Below, in pieces: positions 9,036 to 16,881 of a stretch of DNA of 64,000 bases. Below the pieces are notes generated by a model. That model searched no databases. It saw only the letters and a program-made list of their open reading frames with translations, and was not told the origin of the DNA. Each line of letters starts with the position of its first letter. Position 1 is the stretch's first letter. The DNA comes from Mycobacterium gordonae (lineage in GTDB: Bacteria > Actinomycetota > Actinomycetes > Mycobacteriales > Mycobacteriaceae): positions 1 to 64,000 of the forward strand of contig NZ_LQOY01000155.1 of NCBI RefSeq assembly GCF_002101675.1. The letters run 5' to 3'. The translations under genes were made by a program, and so were the position numbers.

Positions 9036-9541
9036 GAAGACTCACCAAGCCGCCGAAAGGTCTGCTGCGCATACTCATTCACGGCACCAGCGAGGAACTG
9101 CCAGACACCCGCCCCAGGATGGTGGTGCGGTGGGCGCGCATCGCCGTGTTGATCATCATCCTCCTCGTCACGCTGCAGTCTGTGCTGTTGGTGGCCGGGG
9201 CTTATCGCAATGACCTCGCGATCACCCGCAACATGGGAGTCGCGCAGGCCGAGGTCCTCAGTGCCGGCCCGCGGCGCTCCACCATCGAGTTCGTCACCCC
9301 GGACCGCGTCACCTACCGACCAGAGCTCGGCGTGCTGTACCCCTCGGAGCTGGCCACCGGCATGCGGATCTACGTCGAATACAACAAGAAAGACCCCAAC
9401 CTGGTGCGGGTGCAGCATCGGAACGCGGGCCTGGCGATCATCCCGGCGGGCTCCATCGCGGTGGTGGCCTGGCTGGTCGGTGCGGCCGCCTTGACCCTGC
9501 TGGCGGTGCTGGACAAGCGGCTGAACCAAGCCGCGTCATAA
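9032..9541 (+). CDS. DUF3592-like transmembrane protein (Rv0556 type)
   Basis: 169-residue membrane protein with two predicted transmembrane helices: IAVLIIILLVTLQSVLLVAG near residues 30-50 and IPAGSIAVVAWLVGAAALTLLAVL near 135-160. Between them lies a soluble domain of about 80 residues with the pattern AEVLSAGPRRSTIEFVTPD, resembling DUF3592 proteins. GTG 9032 overlaps the menD stop. It holds the same place as the conserved membrane protein Rv0556 between menD and mgtA. No enzymatic motif is visible; function unknown. Confidence 0.82.
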   Translation: MRRLTKPPKGLLRILIHGTSEELPDTRPRMVVRWARIAVLIIILLVTLQSVLLVAGAYRNDLAITRNMGVAQAEVLSAGPRRSTIEFVTPDRVTYRPELGVLYPSELATGMRIYVEYNKKDPNLVRVQHRNAGLAIIPAGSIAVVAWLVGAAALTLLAVLDKRLNQAAS

Positions 9542-9612
9542 CGCGAACAGATTTCGCGTCGCGTACTCCCGGCGGCTACCTGGTCGACAGTCGGCGCTGC
9601 CAATCTGGTGGC

Positions 9613-10749
9613 GTGCGCGTTGCAATCGTCGCCGAATCATTCCTCCCGCAGGTCAACGGTGTGAGCAACTCGGTGGTCCGGGTGCTCGAGCATCTGCGTC
9701 GCAGCGGTCATGAAGCCCTCGTCGTCGCCCCGGACAACCCGCCCGGTTCGCCGCGCGCGGACCGCGTGCATGACGGGGTCCGCGTCCACCGAACGCCGTC
9801 GCGGATGTTTCCCAAGGTGACGACGCTGCCGCTGGGTGTACCCACGCCCCGACTTGTGCGCGTGTTGCGGGGATTCGATCCCGACGTGGTGCACCTGGCT
9901 TCACCGGCGCTGCTCGGATACGGCGGCATGCTGGCCGCGCGCCGACTCGGCGTCCCGACGGTGGCTGTCTACCAGACCGACGTTCCGGGTTTCGCGGCGA
10001 GCTATGGCATTCCGATCACCACCCGGGCTGCGTGGGCATGGTTTCGGCACCTGCACAGCCGCGCCGACCGCACCCTGGCGCCGTCCACGCCGACCATGGA
10101 AGCTCTTGTCGCGCAGGGTTTTCCGCGGGTTCACCGATGGGCGCGCGGGGTTGACCTGATTCGTTTCGCACCGTCGGCGCGGGACGAGACGCTGCGGCGG
10201 CGGTGGTCACCGGACGGCAGGCCGATCGTCGGGTTCGTCGGCCGGCTCGCCCCGGAGAAGCACGTCGAACGCCTCGCGGGGCTGGCCGCCGCCGACGCGG
10301 TGCGTCTCGTCATCGTCGGCGACGGAGTCGACCGGGCGAAACTGGAGAAGCTCATGCCCACAGCGGTTTTCACCGGCGCGCTCTACGGCGACGACCTCGC
10401 CGCGGCGTACGCCGGCATGGACGTCTTCGTGCATCCCGGCGAACACGAGACGTTCTGTCAGGTCGTGCAGGAAGCGCTGGCGTCGGGGTTGCCGGTCATC
10501 GCCCCCGACGCCGGCGGCCCGCGTGATCTGGTCGCTCCCTGCCGTACCGGCCTGCTGCTGCCGGTGAAGGAGTTCGAGGCACGGCTGCCCGCAGCCGTCG
10601 AGCACCTGCTGGCGGAGCGACCACGGTATTCGCAGGCGGCCCGGCGCAGCGTGCTCGGCCGCAGTTGGCCGGTCATCTGTGACGAGCTGCTCGGCCACTA
10701 CGAGGCAGTACTGGCCGGCCCGGCCCGGCACGCCCGTCGGTACGCCTGA
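9613..10749 (+). CDS. mgtA: GDP-mannose-dependent alpha-mannosyltransferase MgtA (PimB type)
   Basis: GT-B glycosyltransferase of family 4, 378 residues. N-terminal ESFLPQVNGVSNSV is the family's glycine loop; the C-terminal half shows GFVGRLAPEKHVERL, FTGALYGDDLAAAYAGMDVFVHPGEHETFCQVVQEALASG (EX7E donor site) and PVIAPDAGGPRDLV. MgtA transfers mannose to a glucuronosyl diacylglycerol acceptor, making a lipomannan-like glycolipid anchor on the inner face of the plasma membrane; the annotation history also includes PimB. GTG 9613 gives the MRVAIVAESF start usual for the family. It follows the men genes in the same direction after a 71-base gap. Confidence 0.88.
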   Translation: MRVAIVAESFLPQVNGVSNSVVRVLEHLRRSGHEALVVAPDNPPGSPRADRVHDGVRVHRTPSRMFPKVTTLPLGVPTPRLVRVLRGFDPDVVHLASPALLGYGGMLAARRLGVPTVAVYQTDVPGFAASYGIPITTRAAWAWFRHLHSRADRTLAPSTPTMEALVAQGFPRVHRWARGVDLIRFAPSARDETLRRRWSPDGRPIVGFVGRLAPEKHVERLAGLAAADAVRLVIVGDGVDRAKLEKLMPTAVFTGALYGDDLAAAYAGMDVFVHPGEHETFCQVVQEALASGLPVIAPDAGGPRDLVAPCRTGLLLPVKEFEARLPAAVEHLLAERPRYSQAARRSVLGRSWPVICDELLGHYEAVLAGPARHARRYA

Positions 10750-10753
10750 GAAC

Positions 10754-11590
10754 CTAGCCCTGAGCCAACTCGGCCACCGGTTGCCACTGCTCCCAGGTGC
10801 GCAACCGGTTCTCGTAATCGGCCTTGGCCGTCTGCAGCGGCGATGCACCGAAGAACACCCGCAGCGGCGGCTCTTCGGCGTCCACCACCTTCAGCACCGC
10901 TTCCGCCGAAGCCGAGGGATCACCGGGGCTGGCCCACCGCTGCTTGCGCCACTCGTCCTGCTTGGCGTGCACTTCCGCGTAGTCGGGGAGGCGCTCGGCC
11001 CGCCGCGACGACGAGCCGGCCCAGTCGGTGTCGAACCCGCCGGGCTCGATCAGCGTGACGTGTATCCCGAATGAGGCGACTTCCTGGGCCAGCGCCTGGG
11101 AGAAACCCTCGAGCGCCCACTTGGAGGCATGGTAGATGCCGACGTCGGGGAACGCGGTGATGCCGCCGATCGACGACACCTGGATGATGTGCCCGCTGCG
11201 CTGCGCCCGCAGGTACGGCAACGCAGCCTGGGTGATCCATAGCGCGCCGAAGACATTGGTCTCGATCTGGTCGCGCGCGTCCTGTTCGGACACCTCCTCG
11301 ATGAACCCGAACTGCCCGTAGCCGGCGTTGTTGACGACGATGTCCAGGCGCCCGAAGTGGTCATGGGCACCCTTGACCGCCGCGAAGTCCGCCGCCCGGT
11401 CGGTGACGTCGAGCTGGATCGGCAACACCGCGTCGCCGTACTGACTGACCAGGTCGTCCAGCGATGTGGTGTCGCGTGCCGTGGCGGCCACCTTGTCGCC
11501 GCGTTTCAAAGCGGCTGTCGCCCACTGGCGTCCGAAGCCGCGCGATGTCCCGGTGATGAACCAAACTTTTTCGCTCACGAAGTTGTGCAA
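10754..11590 (-). CDS. SDR family oxidoreductase
   Basis: Classical short-chain dehydrogenase of 278 residues: cofactor loop TGTSRGFG near residues 13-20, NNAGYGQFG, catalytic Ser in QVSSIGGI, and YHASKWALEG with Tyr-X3-Lys. The sequence VWFITGTSRGFGRQWATAAL is typical of the SDR subgroup often annotated as retinol-dehydrogenase-like or 3-ketoacyl reductases acting on bulky substrates. It is inserted between mgtA and menG, which are adjacent in M. tuberculosis, and is transcribed against both; its 3' end lies 5 bases from the mgtA stop. Substrate unknown. Start may instead be the GTG at codon 5. Confidence 0.85.
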   Translation of the reverse strand: MHNFVSEKVWFITGTSRGFGRQWATAALKRGDKVAATARDTTSLDDLVSQYGDAVLPIQLDVTDRAADFAAVKGAHDHFGRLDIVVNNAGYGQFGFIEEVSEQDARDQIETNVFGALWITQAALPYLRAQRSGHIIQVSSIGGITAFPDVGIYHASKWALEGFSQALAQEVASFGIHVTLIEPGGFDTDWAGSSSRRAERLPDYAEVHAKQDEWRKQRWASPGDPSASAEAVLKVVDAEEPPLRVFFGASPLQTAKADYENRLRTWEQWQPVAELAQG

Positions 11591-11630
11591 CGCATCGACC
11601 GGCGACGAATTCCCCCGTCCGGGGGCCGGG

Positions 11631-11636
11631 TAGCGT
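11631..11636 (+). promoter_or_regulatory. -10 box of menG, leaderless
   Basis: TAGCGT fits TANNNT and is followed by exactly 7 bases before the GTG start at 11644, so transcription would begin at or next to the start codon. No Shine-Dalgarno is present in the intervening CTCAGAG beyond a weak AGAG. Call is by pattern and spacing only. Confidence 0.45.
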
Positions 11637-11643
11637 CTCAGAG

Positions 11644-12333
11644 GTGAGCCGCGCCGACCTCGACAAGGATCCCCGGGACGTCGCGTCCATGTTCGACGGG
11701 GTCGCCCGCCGATACGACATCACCAATACGGTGCTCTCGCTGGGCCAGGACCGGTTCTGGCGGCGCGCCACGCGGTCGGCCCTGAAGATCGGTCCGGGCC
11801 AGAGGGTGCTGGATCTGGCTGCCGGGACGGCGGTGTCGACCGTCGAGCTGGCGAAGTCCGGGGCGTGGTGTGTGGCAGCCGATTTCTCGGTCGGCATGCT
11901 CTCGGCGGGCAGTGCCCGTGCGGTGCCCAAGGTCGCCGGCGACGCGACCCGATTGCCGTTCGCCGACGATGTGTTCGACGCGGTGACCATCAGCTTCGGC
12001 TTGCGCAACGTGGCCGACTTCCCCGCCGGGCTGCGCGAAATGGCGCGGGTCACCAAGCCCGGCGGGCGGTTGGTGGTGTGCGAATTCTCCACTCCCACAA
12101 GCCCTTTGTTCGCCACCGCGTACAAGGAGTACCTGATGCAGGCGCTGCCGCGGGTGGCACGCGCGGTATCCAGTAACCCCGACGCCTACGTCTACCTCGC
12201 CGAGTCGATCAGGGCGTGGCCCGACCAGGCGGCACTGGCGCAGGAGATCACCCGAGCCGGATGGTCAGCGGTGCGGTGGCGCAATCTCACCGGCGGGATC
12301 GTGGCACTGCACGCCGCCTACAAGCCACTCTGA
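11644..12333 (+). CDS. menG: demethylmenaquinone methyltransferase MenG (UbiE family)
   Basis: Class I SAM methyltransferase, 229 residues, that methylates demethylmenaquinone in the last ring-modifying step. Motif I is VLDLAAGTAVSTVEL, followed by the acidic end of strand 2 in CVAADFS, GDATRLPFADDVFDAVTISFGLRNVADF (UbiE signature) and the late SNPDAYVYLAESIRAWPDQ signature. Encoded downstream of the men/mgtA block with the SDR between. M. tuberculosis calls the same gene menH or ubiE; menG is the functional name. The GTG start appears leaderless. Confidence 0.93.
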   Translation: MSRADLDKDPRDVASMFDGVARRYDITNTVLSLGQDRFWRRATRSALKIGPGQRVLDLAAGTAVSTVELAKSGAWCVAADFSVGMLSAGSARAVPKVAGDATRLPFADDVFDAVTISFGLRNVADFPAGLREMARVTKPGGRLVVCEFSTPTSPLFATAYKEYLMQALPRVARAVSSNPDAYVYLAESIRAWPDQAALAQEITRAGWSAVRWRNLTGGIVALHAAYKPL

Positions 12334-12436
12334 CTGGCGGTATCACCGTGCGCCGCCCTGCTCTTCACCGAGCCTCAATTTTCGCAGTGCTCCACTCGCA
12401 GTTGGTCTGGAAATTTCCAGAGGCGAGCCGCGAGCC

Positions 12437-12772
12437 TTAGGTGCCGGCGCGCTGCAGGAAGCCGACCTGCTCGGGGCAGTAGTGGTCAAGAGCAGCACCG
12501 AGGAACTGGAACGCCTGACCCTGGGTGGTGTGCAGCGGCAGGTTGCGCTGCAGGAAGATGGCCGACTTGTACGGGTCCGTGTCCACGCCCCGCTCGATGC
12601 GCTGACAGCTGATCTTGCCCAGCCAGGCGTTGTAGTCCTGCGGCCCGTAGATGCCGTAGGTGTGCAGTTGAGCGTTGAAAGGGGCGTCGTAGTCGTCGGC
12701 CTCGGCGGGTGCCGCCAACCCGATAGCGGCGACCGCCATGGCCGCGAAAGCACCCAGCCTAAATGCCTTCAT
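12437..12772 (-). CDS. secreted DUF732 protein (Rv0559c type)
   Basis: 111-residue precursor: signal peptide residues 1-26 (MKAFRLGAFAAMAVAAIGLAAPAEA) and a mature part of about 85 residues with two cysteines (KISCQRI and DHYCPEQ), the DUF732 pattern of small exported mycobacterial proteins. The start at 12772 is chosen because it begins the signal peptide. It lies 34 bases downstream of the methyltransferase gene at 12807-13484 in the same orientation, as Rv0559c follows Rv0560c, so both are probably driven by the promoter at 13492-13520. Function unknown. Confidence 0.82.
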   Translation of the reverse strand: MKAFRLGAFAAMAVAAIGLAAPAEADDYDAPFNAQLHTYGIYGPQDYNAWLGKISCQRIERGVDTDPYKSAIFLQRNLPLHTTQGQAFQFLGAALDHYCPEQVGFLQRAGT

Positions 12773-12806
12773 TAGACGGACTATACACCCGACACCAGCC
12801 TCGCTA

Positions 12807-13484
12807 TCAGCCCAGATGGGCCGACAGCAGCCAGGCGCCGACCGACTTGCGGCCATCGGGTTCGTCGCGAGCCACGAAGCCGGGCATGTCCGCCGGGAGC
12901 TGCGCGTGGATGCGCGCGGGCCGAATGTCGTCGATGACCCAGTACTTGGAGACGACCTCGCGCAGCTCGTCCTCGGTGACGGCGTTGACGGGGCCGTCAG
13001 GCAGCGCGGCCCGGTCGAAGACGAGGACGAAGTAGGAGGCGCCCGGTGCCGCCGCGCGCACGATGGACTGCTGATAGCCCTCGCGCAGCTCGACGGGCAT
13101 CGAGTGGAAAAGGGTGGAGTCCACGATCGTCTGGAACCGGCCGGCCGATCCGTCGGGGTAACTGGCGAAGTCGCTGATGTCGGCGACAGCGAAGCTCGCG
13201 TTGGTCAGGCCACGCCGCTGCGCCTCGGCCGTGGCCAGCCTGATGGCGGTGGGGGAGGCGTCCAGGCCGACGGTGGTGTGCCCGCGCTCGGCCAGCGCCA
13301 GTGAGATGGCGCCCTCTCCGCAGCCGGCGTCGAGAACGTCGCCGTGAAAGCGGCCCTGCTCGATGAGTGCGGCCAATTCCGGCTGCGGTTCACCGATGCT
13401 CCACGGCGGCCGGACTCCTTCGCCGAGCTGCGCCCATTCGCCGCGGTAAGCCTGTTCGAATTGAAAATCCACTGGTGAAGTCAT
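12807..13484 (-). CDS. SAM-dependent methyltransferase (Rv0560c type)
   Basis: 225-residue class I methyltransferase with motif I VLDAGCGEGAISLALAE near residues 50-66, TTVGLDASPTAI, and SFAVADISDF. It occupies the place of Rv0560c, the salicylate-inducible methyltransferase of M. tuberculosis that N-methylates certain inhibitors and acts on quinone-type compounds; the immediate neighbours also match. The ATG at 13484 lies 7 bases behind a consensus-like -10 box, so the mRNA should be leaderless. An inverted repeat overlaps that promoter, indicating repression by a dimeric regulator, possibly of the MarR type as known for Rv0560c (inference). Confidence 0.86.
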   Translation of the reverse strand: MTSPVDFQFEQAYRGEWAQLGEGVRPPWSIGEPQPELAALIEQGRFHGDVLDAGCGEGAISLALAERGHTTVGLDASPTAIRLATAEAQRRGLTNASFAVADISDFASYPDGSAGRFQTIVDSTLFHSMPVELREGYQQSIVRAAAPGASYFVLVFDRAALPDGPVNAVTEDELREVVSKYWVIDDIRPARIHAQLPADMPGFVARDEPDGRKSVGAWLLSAHLG

Positions 13485-13491
13485 GCCGACG

Positions 13492-13520
13492 ACTATATCA
13501 ACTAGCCTGATATATGTCAA
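13492..13520 (-). promoter_or_regulatory. SigA-like promoter of the Rv0560c-type methyltransferase
   Basis: On the minus strand TTGACA (complement of 13515-13520) and TATAGT (complement of 13492-13497) are separated by exactly 17 bases. Seven bases separate the -10 from the ATG at 13484, predicting a leaderless transcript. This is the closest match to the housekeeping consensus that I noticed in the window. Confidence 0.75.
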
Positions 13521-13529
13521 CCAGCTTGA
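13494..13529. promoter_or_regulatory. tandem palindromic operator over the methyltransferase promoter
   Basis: Site 1 is TATATCA (13494-13500), 7-base spacer, TGATATA (13508-13514), a perfect inverted repeat covering the -10/spacer. Site 2 is TCAA (13517-13520), 5-base spacer, TTGA (13526-13529), overlapping the -35. Both contain the related core TCAAC..GC.TGAT and their centres are 19 bases apart. The position would block RNA polymerase, consistent with a MarR- or TetR-type repressor. Confidence 0.65.
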
Positions 13530-13619
13530 TATGCAAAGCCGGCCTTCACATTGCGCGAGCAGCCGCAAGATCCCCCAATTACGTTGCAAATTGGGGGATC
13601 TTGCGTCTGCTCGGCACTC

Positions 13620-14858
13620 TTAGCTGAACGGCGGGCGGCGGTCGATCAGCCGGGACGCCCAGCCGCCGCCGCGCCACACCCGGGCCACCCAGTCGGCATC
13701 CTCGTCGGTGACCAGATTGGCCATCACCCGCACGGCGATGCGCATCAACGTGGTGGAACGCATGGCGATCGGTCCGGTCGCCGGCAGGAAACGCTGGAAG
13801 GTCAGCAGCAACGCCAGCCGGCGCGCCACCGAGAACCCGCGGGCGTAGTGATCGGTGAGCAACGCCGGCCACAGCTGTGACAAATCACGCGACTCAAGCA
13901 TCTCGGCGGCCAGCCGGCCCGTCTCCAGCCCGTAGTCGATGCCTTCACCGTTGAGCGGGTTGACGCAGGCCGCGGCATCGCCGATCAGCACCCAGTTCGG
14001 CCCGGCCACGCCCGACACCGCGCCGCCCATCGGCAGCAAAGCCGAAGCGACCGCCCGGGGTGGACCCTCGAATCCCCACTCGTCGCGCCGCAGGTCGGTG
14101 TAGTACGAGATCAGCGGCCGCAGCGCCAGGTCCGCCGGGCGCTTGGTGGTCGACAACGCGCCCACGCCGATGTTCACTTCACCGTTGCCCAACGGGAAGA
14201 TCCAGCCGTAGCCCGGCAGCACAGCGCCGTCGGGGGAGCGCAGTTCCAGGTGCGAGGTCAGCCACGGGTCGGCACTGCGCGGCGTGGCCAGGTAGCCACG
14301 GGCGGCCACACCGTACACCGTCTCCTGATGCCAGCGCCGGCCCAGCTTGCGGCCCAACGAGGACCGCGCGCCGTCGGCGACGATCAACTGATCACACGCC
14401 ACCTCGGTGCCGTCGGCCAACGTCACCGACGTCACGCGTCGTGACGAATCATGGTGTACAGCAACCACTTTAGAGCCCAGCAGCATACGTGCGCCGGATT
14501 CCTCGGCTACTTTGCGGATGCGGTCGTCGAGCTCGATGCGGGCCACCGCGCTGCTGTGCGGCGGGAACGACGGGCCCGGCCAGCCGATTTCCACCTCGCC
14601 GCCGAAGCCGCTCATGCGCAGCCCGCGGTGACGGATACGGCCGGACAGCCAGTCGCCCAGCCCCAGCCGTTCCAGCTCGAGGATCGCCCGGGGTGTCAGC
14701 CCGTCGCCGCACGCCTTGTCGCGGGGGAAACTCGCCGAATCGATGACCAGGACGTCCCGGCCCGCCCGTGCGGCCCAGGCGGCCGCCGCCGACCCGGCCG
14801 GTCCGGCGCCGACCACCACCACCTGCGCCCGCAGGGCTCTGGGGACTGCGTTCTCCAC
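13620..14858 (-). CDS. menJ: menaquinone reductase MenJ (geranylgeranyl-reductase family flavoprotein)
   Basis: FAD-dependent reductase that saturates the beta-isoprene unit of menaquinone to give MK-9(II-H2), at the membrane. 412 residues from the chosen GTG: dinucleotide motif VVVGAGPAGSAAAAWAARAG near the N-terminus, DKACGDGLTPRA (PxxYxWxF-family CxxG region), VIVADGARSS variant LIVADGARSSLGR, and the FAD-phosphate motif LIGDAAACVNPLNGEGIDYGLETG. GTG 14858 sits 7 bases after a -10-like CATACT; GTG 14864 is an alternative two codons earlier. It diverges from grcC1, which makes the isoprenoid diphosphate chain, over only about 20 bases. Confidence 0.86.
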   Translation of the reverse strand: MENAVPRALRAQVVVVGAGPAGSAAAAWAARAGRDVLVIDSASFPRDKACGDGLTPRAILELERLGLGDWLSGRIRHRGLRMSGFGGEVEIGWPGPSFPPHSSAVARIELDDRIRKVAEESGARMLLGSKVVAVHHDSSRRVTSVTLADGTEVACDQLIVADGARSSLGRKLGRRWHQETVYGVAARGYLATPRSADPWLTSHLELRSPDGAVLPGYGWIFPLGNGEVNIGVGALSTTKRPADLALRPLISYYTDLRRDEWGFEGPPRAVASALLPMGGAVSGVAGPNWVLIGDAAACVNPLNGEGIDYGLETGRLAAEMLESRDLSQLWPALLTDHYARGFSVARRLALLLTFQRFLPATGPIAMRSTTLMRIAVRVMANLVTDEDADWVARVWRGGGWASRLIDRRPPFS

Positions 14859-14865
14859 GCCCACC

Positions 14866-14873
14866 AGTATGTT
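14866..14873. promoter_or_regulatory. overlapping divergent -10 boxes of menJ and grcC1
   Basis: Plus strand TATGTT (14868-14873) is 6 bases from the grcC1 ATG at 14880. Minus strand CATACT (complement of 14866-14871) is 7 bases from the menJ GTG at 14858. The two boxes share four base pairs. Both genes would be leaderless and polymerases could not occupy both boxes at once. -35 matches are poor on both strands. Confidence 0.5.
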
Positions 14874-14879
14874 GGTCGA

Positions 14880-15887
14880 ATGAGGACTCCGGCGACGGTG
14901 GTGGCGGGCGTTGACTTCGGCGACGCTGGATTCGCCGCATTCGTGCGTGACGGTGTCGCTCGGGTCGAGCAGCTGATGGACGCTGAGCTGCGCGGTTCCG
15001 ACGAGGTGATGACCGAATCCCTGCTGCACCTGTTTCAGGCCGGTGGCAAGCGGTTCCGTCCGCTGTTCACGGTGCTGGCTGCGCAGACCGGCCCGGACCC
15101 GGACAACGCGGACGTGACCCTGGCAGCCGCGGTGGTCGAGCTCATCCATCTGGCGACGCTGTATCACGACGACGTGATGGACGAGGCCGAGGTTCGCCGC
15201 GGAGCGCCCAGTGCTAACGCCCGCTGGGGCAACAACGTCGCCATCCTGGCCGGCGACTACCTGCTGGCCACGGCGTCGCGCCTGGTGTCCCGGCTCGGTC
15301 CCGATGCCGTGCGAATCGTCGCCGACACCTTCGCTGAGCTGGTGACGGGTCAGATGCGGGAGACCCGCGGCACTCCCGAGGGGGTGGACCGCATCGAGCA
15401 GTACCTGCGGGTGGTCCACGAGAAGACGGGCAGCCTGATCGGCGCCGCCGGCCGATTCGGCGGCATGTTCTCCGGTGCCCCCGACGACCAGATCGAACGA
15501 CTGAGCCGGCTGGGCGGCATCGTCGGCACGGCTTTCCAGATCGCTGACGACATCATTGACATCGACAGTGATTCCGACGAGTCGGGCAAGGTCCCGGGCA
15601 CCGACCTGCGCGAAGGCGTGCGAACCCTGCCGATGCTGTACGCACTGCAAGACACGGATCCCGAGGGCGCGCGACTGCGCGAGCTACTTGCCGGACCCAT
15701 TCACGACGACAACGAGGTGCTCGAAGCGCTGGCCTTACTGCGGGCATCGCCGGGCATGGCCAAGGCCAAGGAGACGCTGGCGGGGTACGCAGACCGGGCG
15801 CGGCACGAGCTGAGTCTGTTGCCCCAAGGTCCCGGCCGGGAGGCGTTGCAGGCGCTGGTCGACTACACCGTCAGCCGGCACGGCTGA
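14880..15887 (+). CDS. grcC1: polyprenyl diphosphate synthase GrcC1
   Basis: Trans-isoprenyl diphosphate synthase, 335 residues, length equal to M. tuberculosis GrcC1. First aspartate-rich motif HDDVMDEAEVRRG near residues 96-108, preceded by GGKRFRPLF; second motif QIADDIIDID. It condenses isopentenyl diphosphate units into the long allylic chain, plausibly the menaquinone side chain given its menJ neighbour, although chain length is not readable here. ATG 14880 (MRTPATVVAG) is preferred over the long upstream frame because homology begins there and a -10 box lies immediately upstream. Confidence 0.9.
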   Translation: MRTPATVVAGVDFGDAGFAAFVRDGVARVEQLMDAELRGSDEVMTESLLHLFQAGGKRFRPLFTVLAAQTGPDPDNADVTLAAAVVELIHLATLYHDDVMDEAEVRRGAPSANARWGNNVAILAGDYLLATASRLVSRLGPDAVRIVADTFAELVTGQMRETRGTPEGVDRIEQYLRVVHEKTGSLIGAAGRFGGMFSGAPDDQIERLSRLGGIVGTAFQIADDIIDIDSDSDESGKVPGTDLREGVRTLPMLYALQDTDPEGARLRELLAGPIHDDNEVLEALALLRASPGMAKAKETLAGYADRARHELSLLPQGPGREALQALVDYTVSRHG

Positions 15888-15966
15888 ACCGGTCCGCACG
15901 GATCGGAACCTGAACCGTCCTCCCAGCCGTTGTTCGGCTGTAATCAAGTCGTAGGAGGACACACCC

Positions 15967-16830
15967 ATGACCTGGCATCCGCATGCCAACAGGCTGAAGA
16001 CATTCCTGCTGTTGGTCGGTATGTCGGCGATGATTGTGTTCGTCGGCGCGCTGTTCGGCCGAACGGCACTGATTATCGCCACACTGTTCGCGATCGGCAT
16101 CAACGTCTACACGTACTACAACAGCGACAAGCTGGCCCTGCGGGCCATGCACGCGGTACCGGTGTCGGAGTTGCAGTACCCCGCCATGTACCGGATCGTG
16201 CGCGAGTTGGCCACCGCGGCCCACCAGCCCATGCCGCGGCTGTACATCAGCGACACCAACGCGCCCAACGCCTTTGCCACCGGACGCAACCCGCGCAATG
16301 CCGCGGTCTGTTGCACCACCGGCATCCTGCAGATTCTCAACGAGCGCGAGCTGCGCGCCGTTCTGGGCCATGAACTCTCGCACGTCTACAACCGGGACAT
16401 CCTGATCTCCTGTGTGGCTGGTGCGCTCGCGTCGGTGGTCACCGCCCTGGCCAACATGGCCATGTGGTTCGGCGCTTTCGGTGGCAACCGCGAGGGTGGT
16501 GTCAATCCCTTTGCGATGCTGCTGGTTTCGCTGCTCGGACCGATCGCTGCGACGGTGGTGCGGCTCGCGGTGTCGCGCTCCCGGGAGTACCAGGCCGACG
16601 AGTCCGGCGCGATGCTGACCGGCGACCCGCTGGCGTTAGCCTCGGCGTTGCGCAAGATCTCCGGCGGCGTGCAGATGGCGCCGTTACCGCCGGAGCCGCA
16701 GCTGGCCAGCCAGGCCCACCTGATGATCGCCAACCCGTTCCGGGCCGGTGAGCGTATCGGCTCGCTGTTCTCGACGCATCCGCCGATCGAGGACCGCATC
16801 CGCCGGCTGGAGCAGATGGCGCGCGGCTGA
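15967..16830 (+). CDS. htpX: membrane zinc metalloprotease HtpX
   Basis: M48B protease of 287 residues that degrades misfolded membrane proteins. Two N-terminal transmembrane helices (residues about 13-30 and 33-50), zinc motif HELSH at 135-139 with the preceding ELRAVLG, two further hydrophobic segments at about 150-190, and a third zinc ligand in SREYQADESGA. The ATG is preceded by TAGGAGGACACACCC, a strong ribosome-binding site. Order grcC1-htpX is that of M. tuberculosis. Confidence 0.93.
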   Translation: MTWHPHANRLKTFLLLVGMSAMIVFVGALFGRTALIIATLFAIGINVYTYYNSDKLALRAMHAVPVSELQYPAMYRIVRELATAAHQPMPRLYISDTNAPNAFATGRNPRNAAVCCTTGILQILNERELRAVLGHELSHVYNRDILISCVAGALASVVTALANMAMWFGAFGGNREGGVNPFAMLLVSLLGPIAATVVRLAVSRSREYQADESGAMLTGDPLALASALRKISGGVQMAPLPPEPQLASQAHLMIANPFRAGERIGSLFSTHPPIEDRIRRLEQMARG

Positions 16831-16881
16831 GGTCGGTGATATGTCGTCGAGCGGCCATCGTGTTGTGCGGCAGGCGAATGA

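Noticed and set aside
12406..12421. Perfect palindrome TCTGGAAATTTCCAGA between menG and the DUF732 gene
   Set aside because: Convergent gene ends with no promoter nearby; as a hairpin it has only six pairs and a four-base loop. Could be a weak bidirectional terminator, but not strong enough to list.
13620..15650. Extended 676-residue version of MenJ
   Set aside because: The extension is antisense to grcC1; the FAD fold begins right after 14858.
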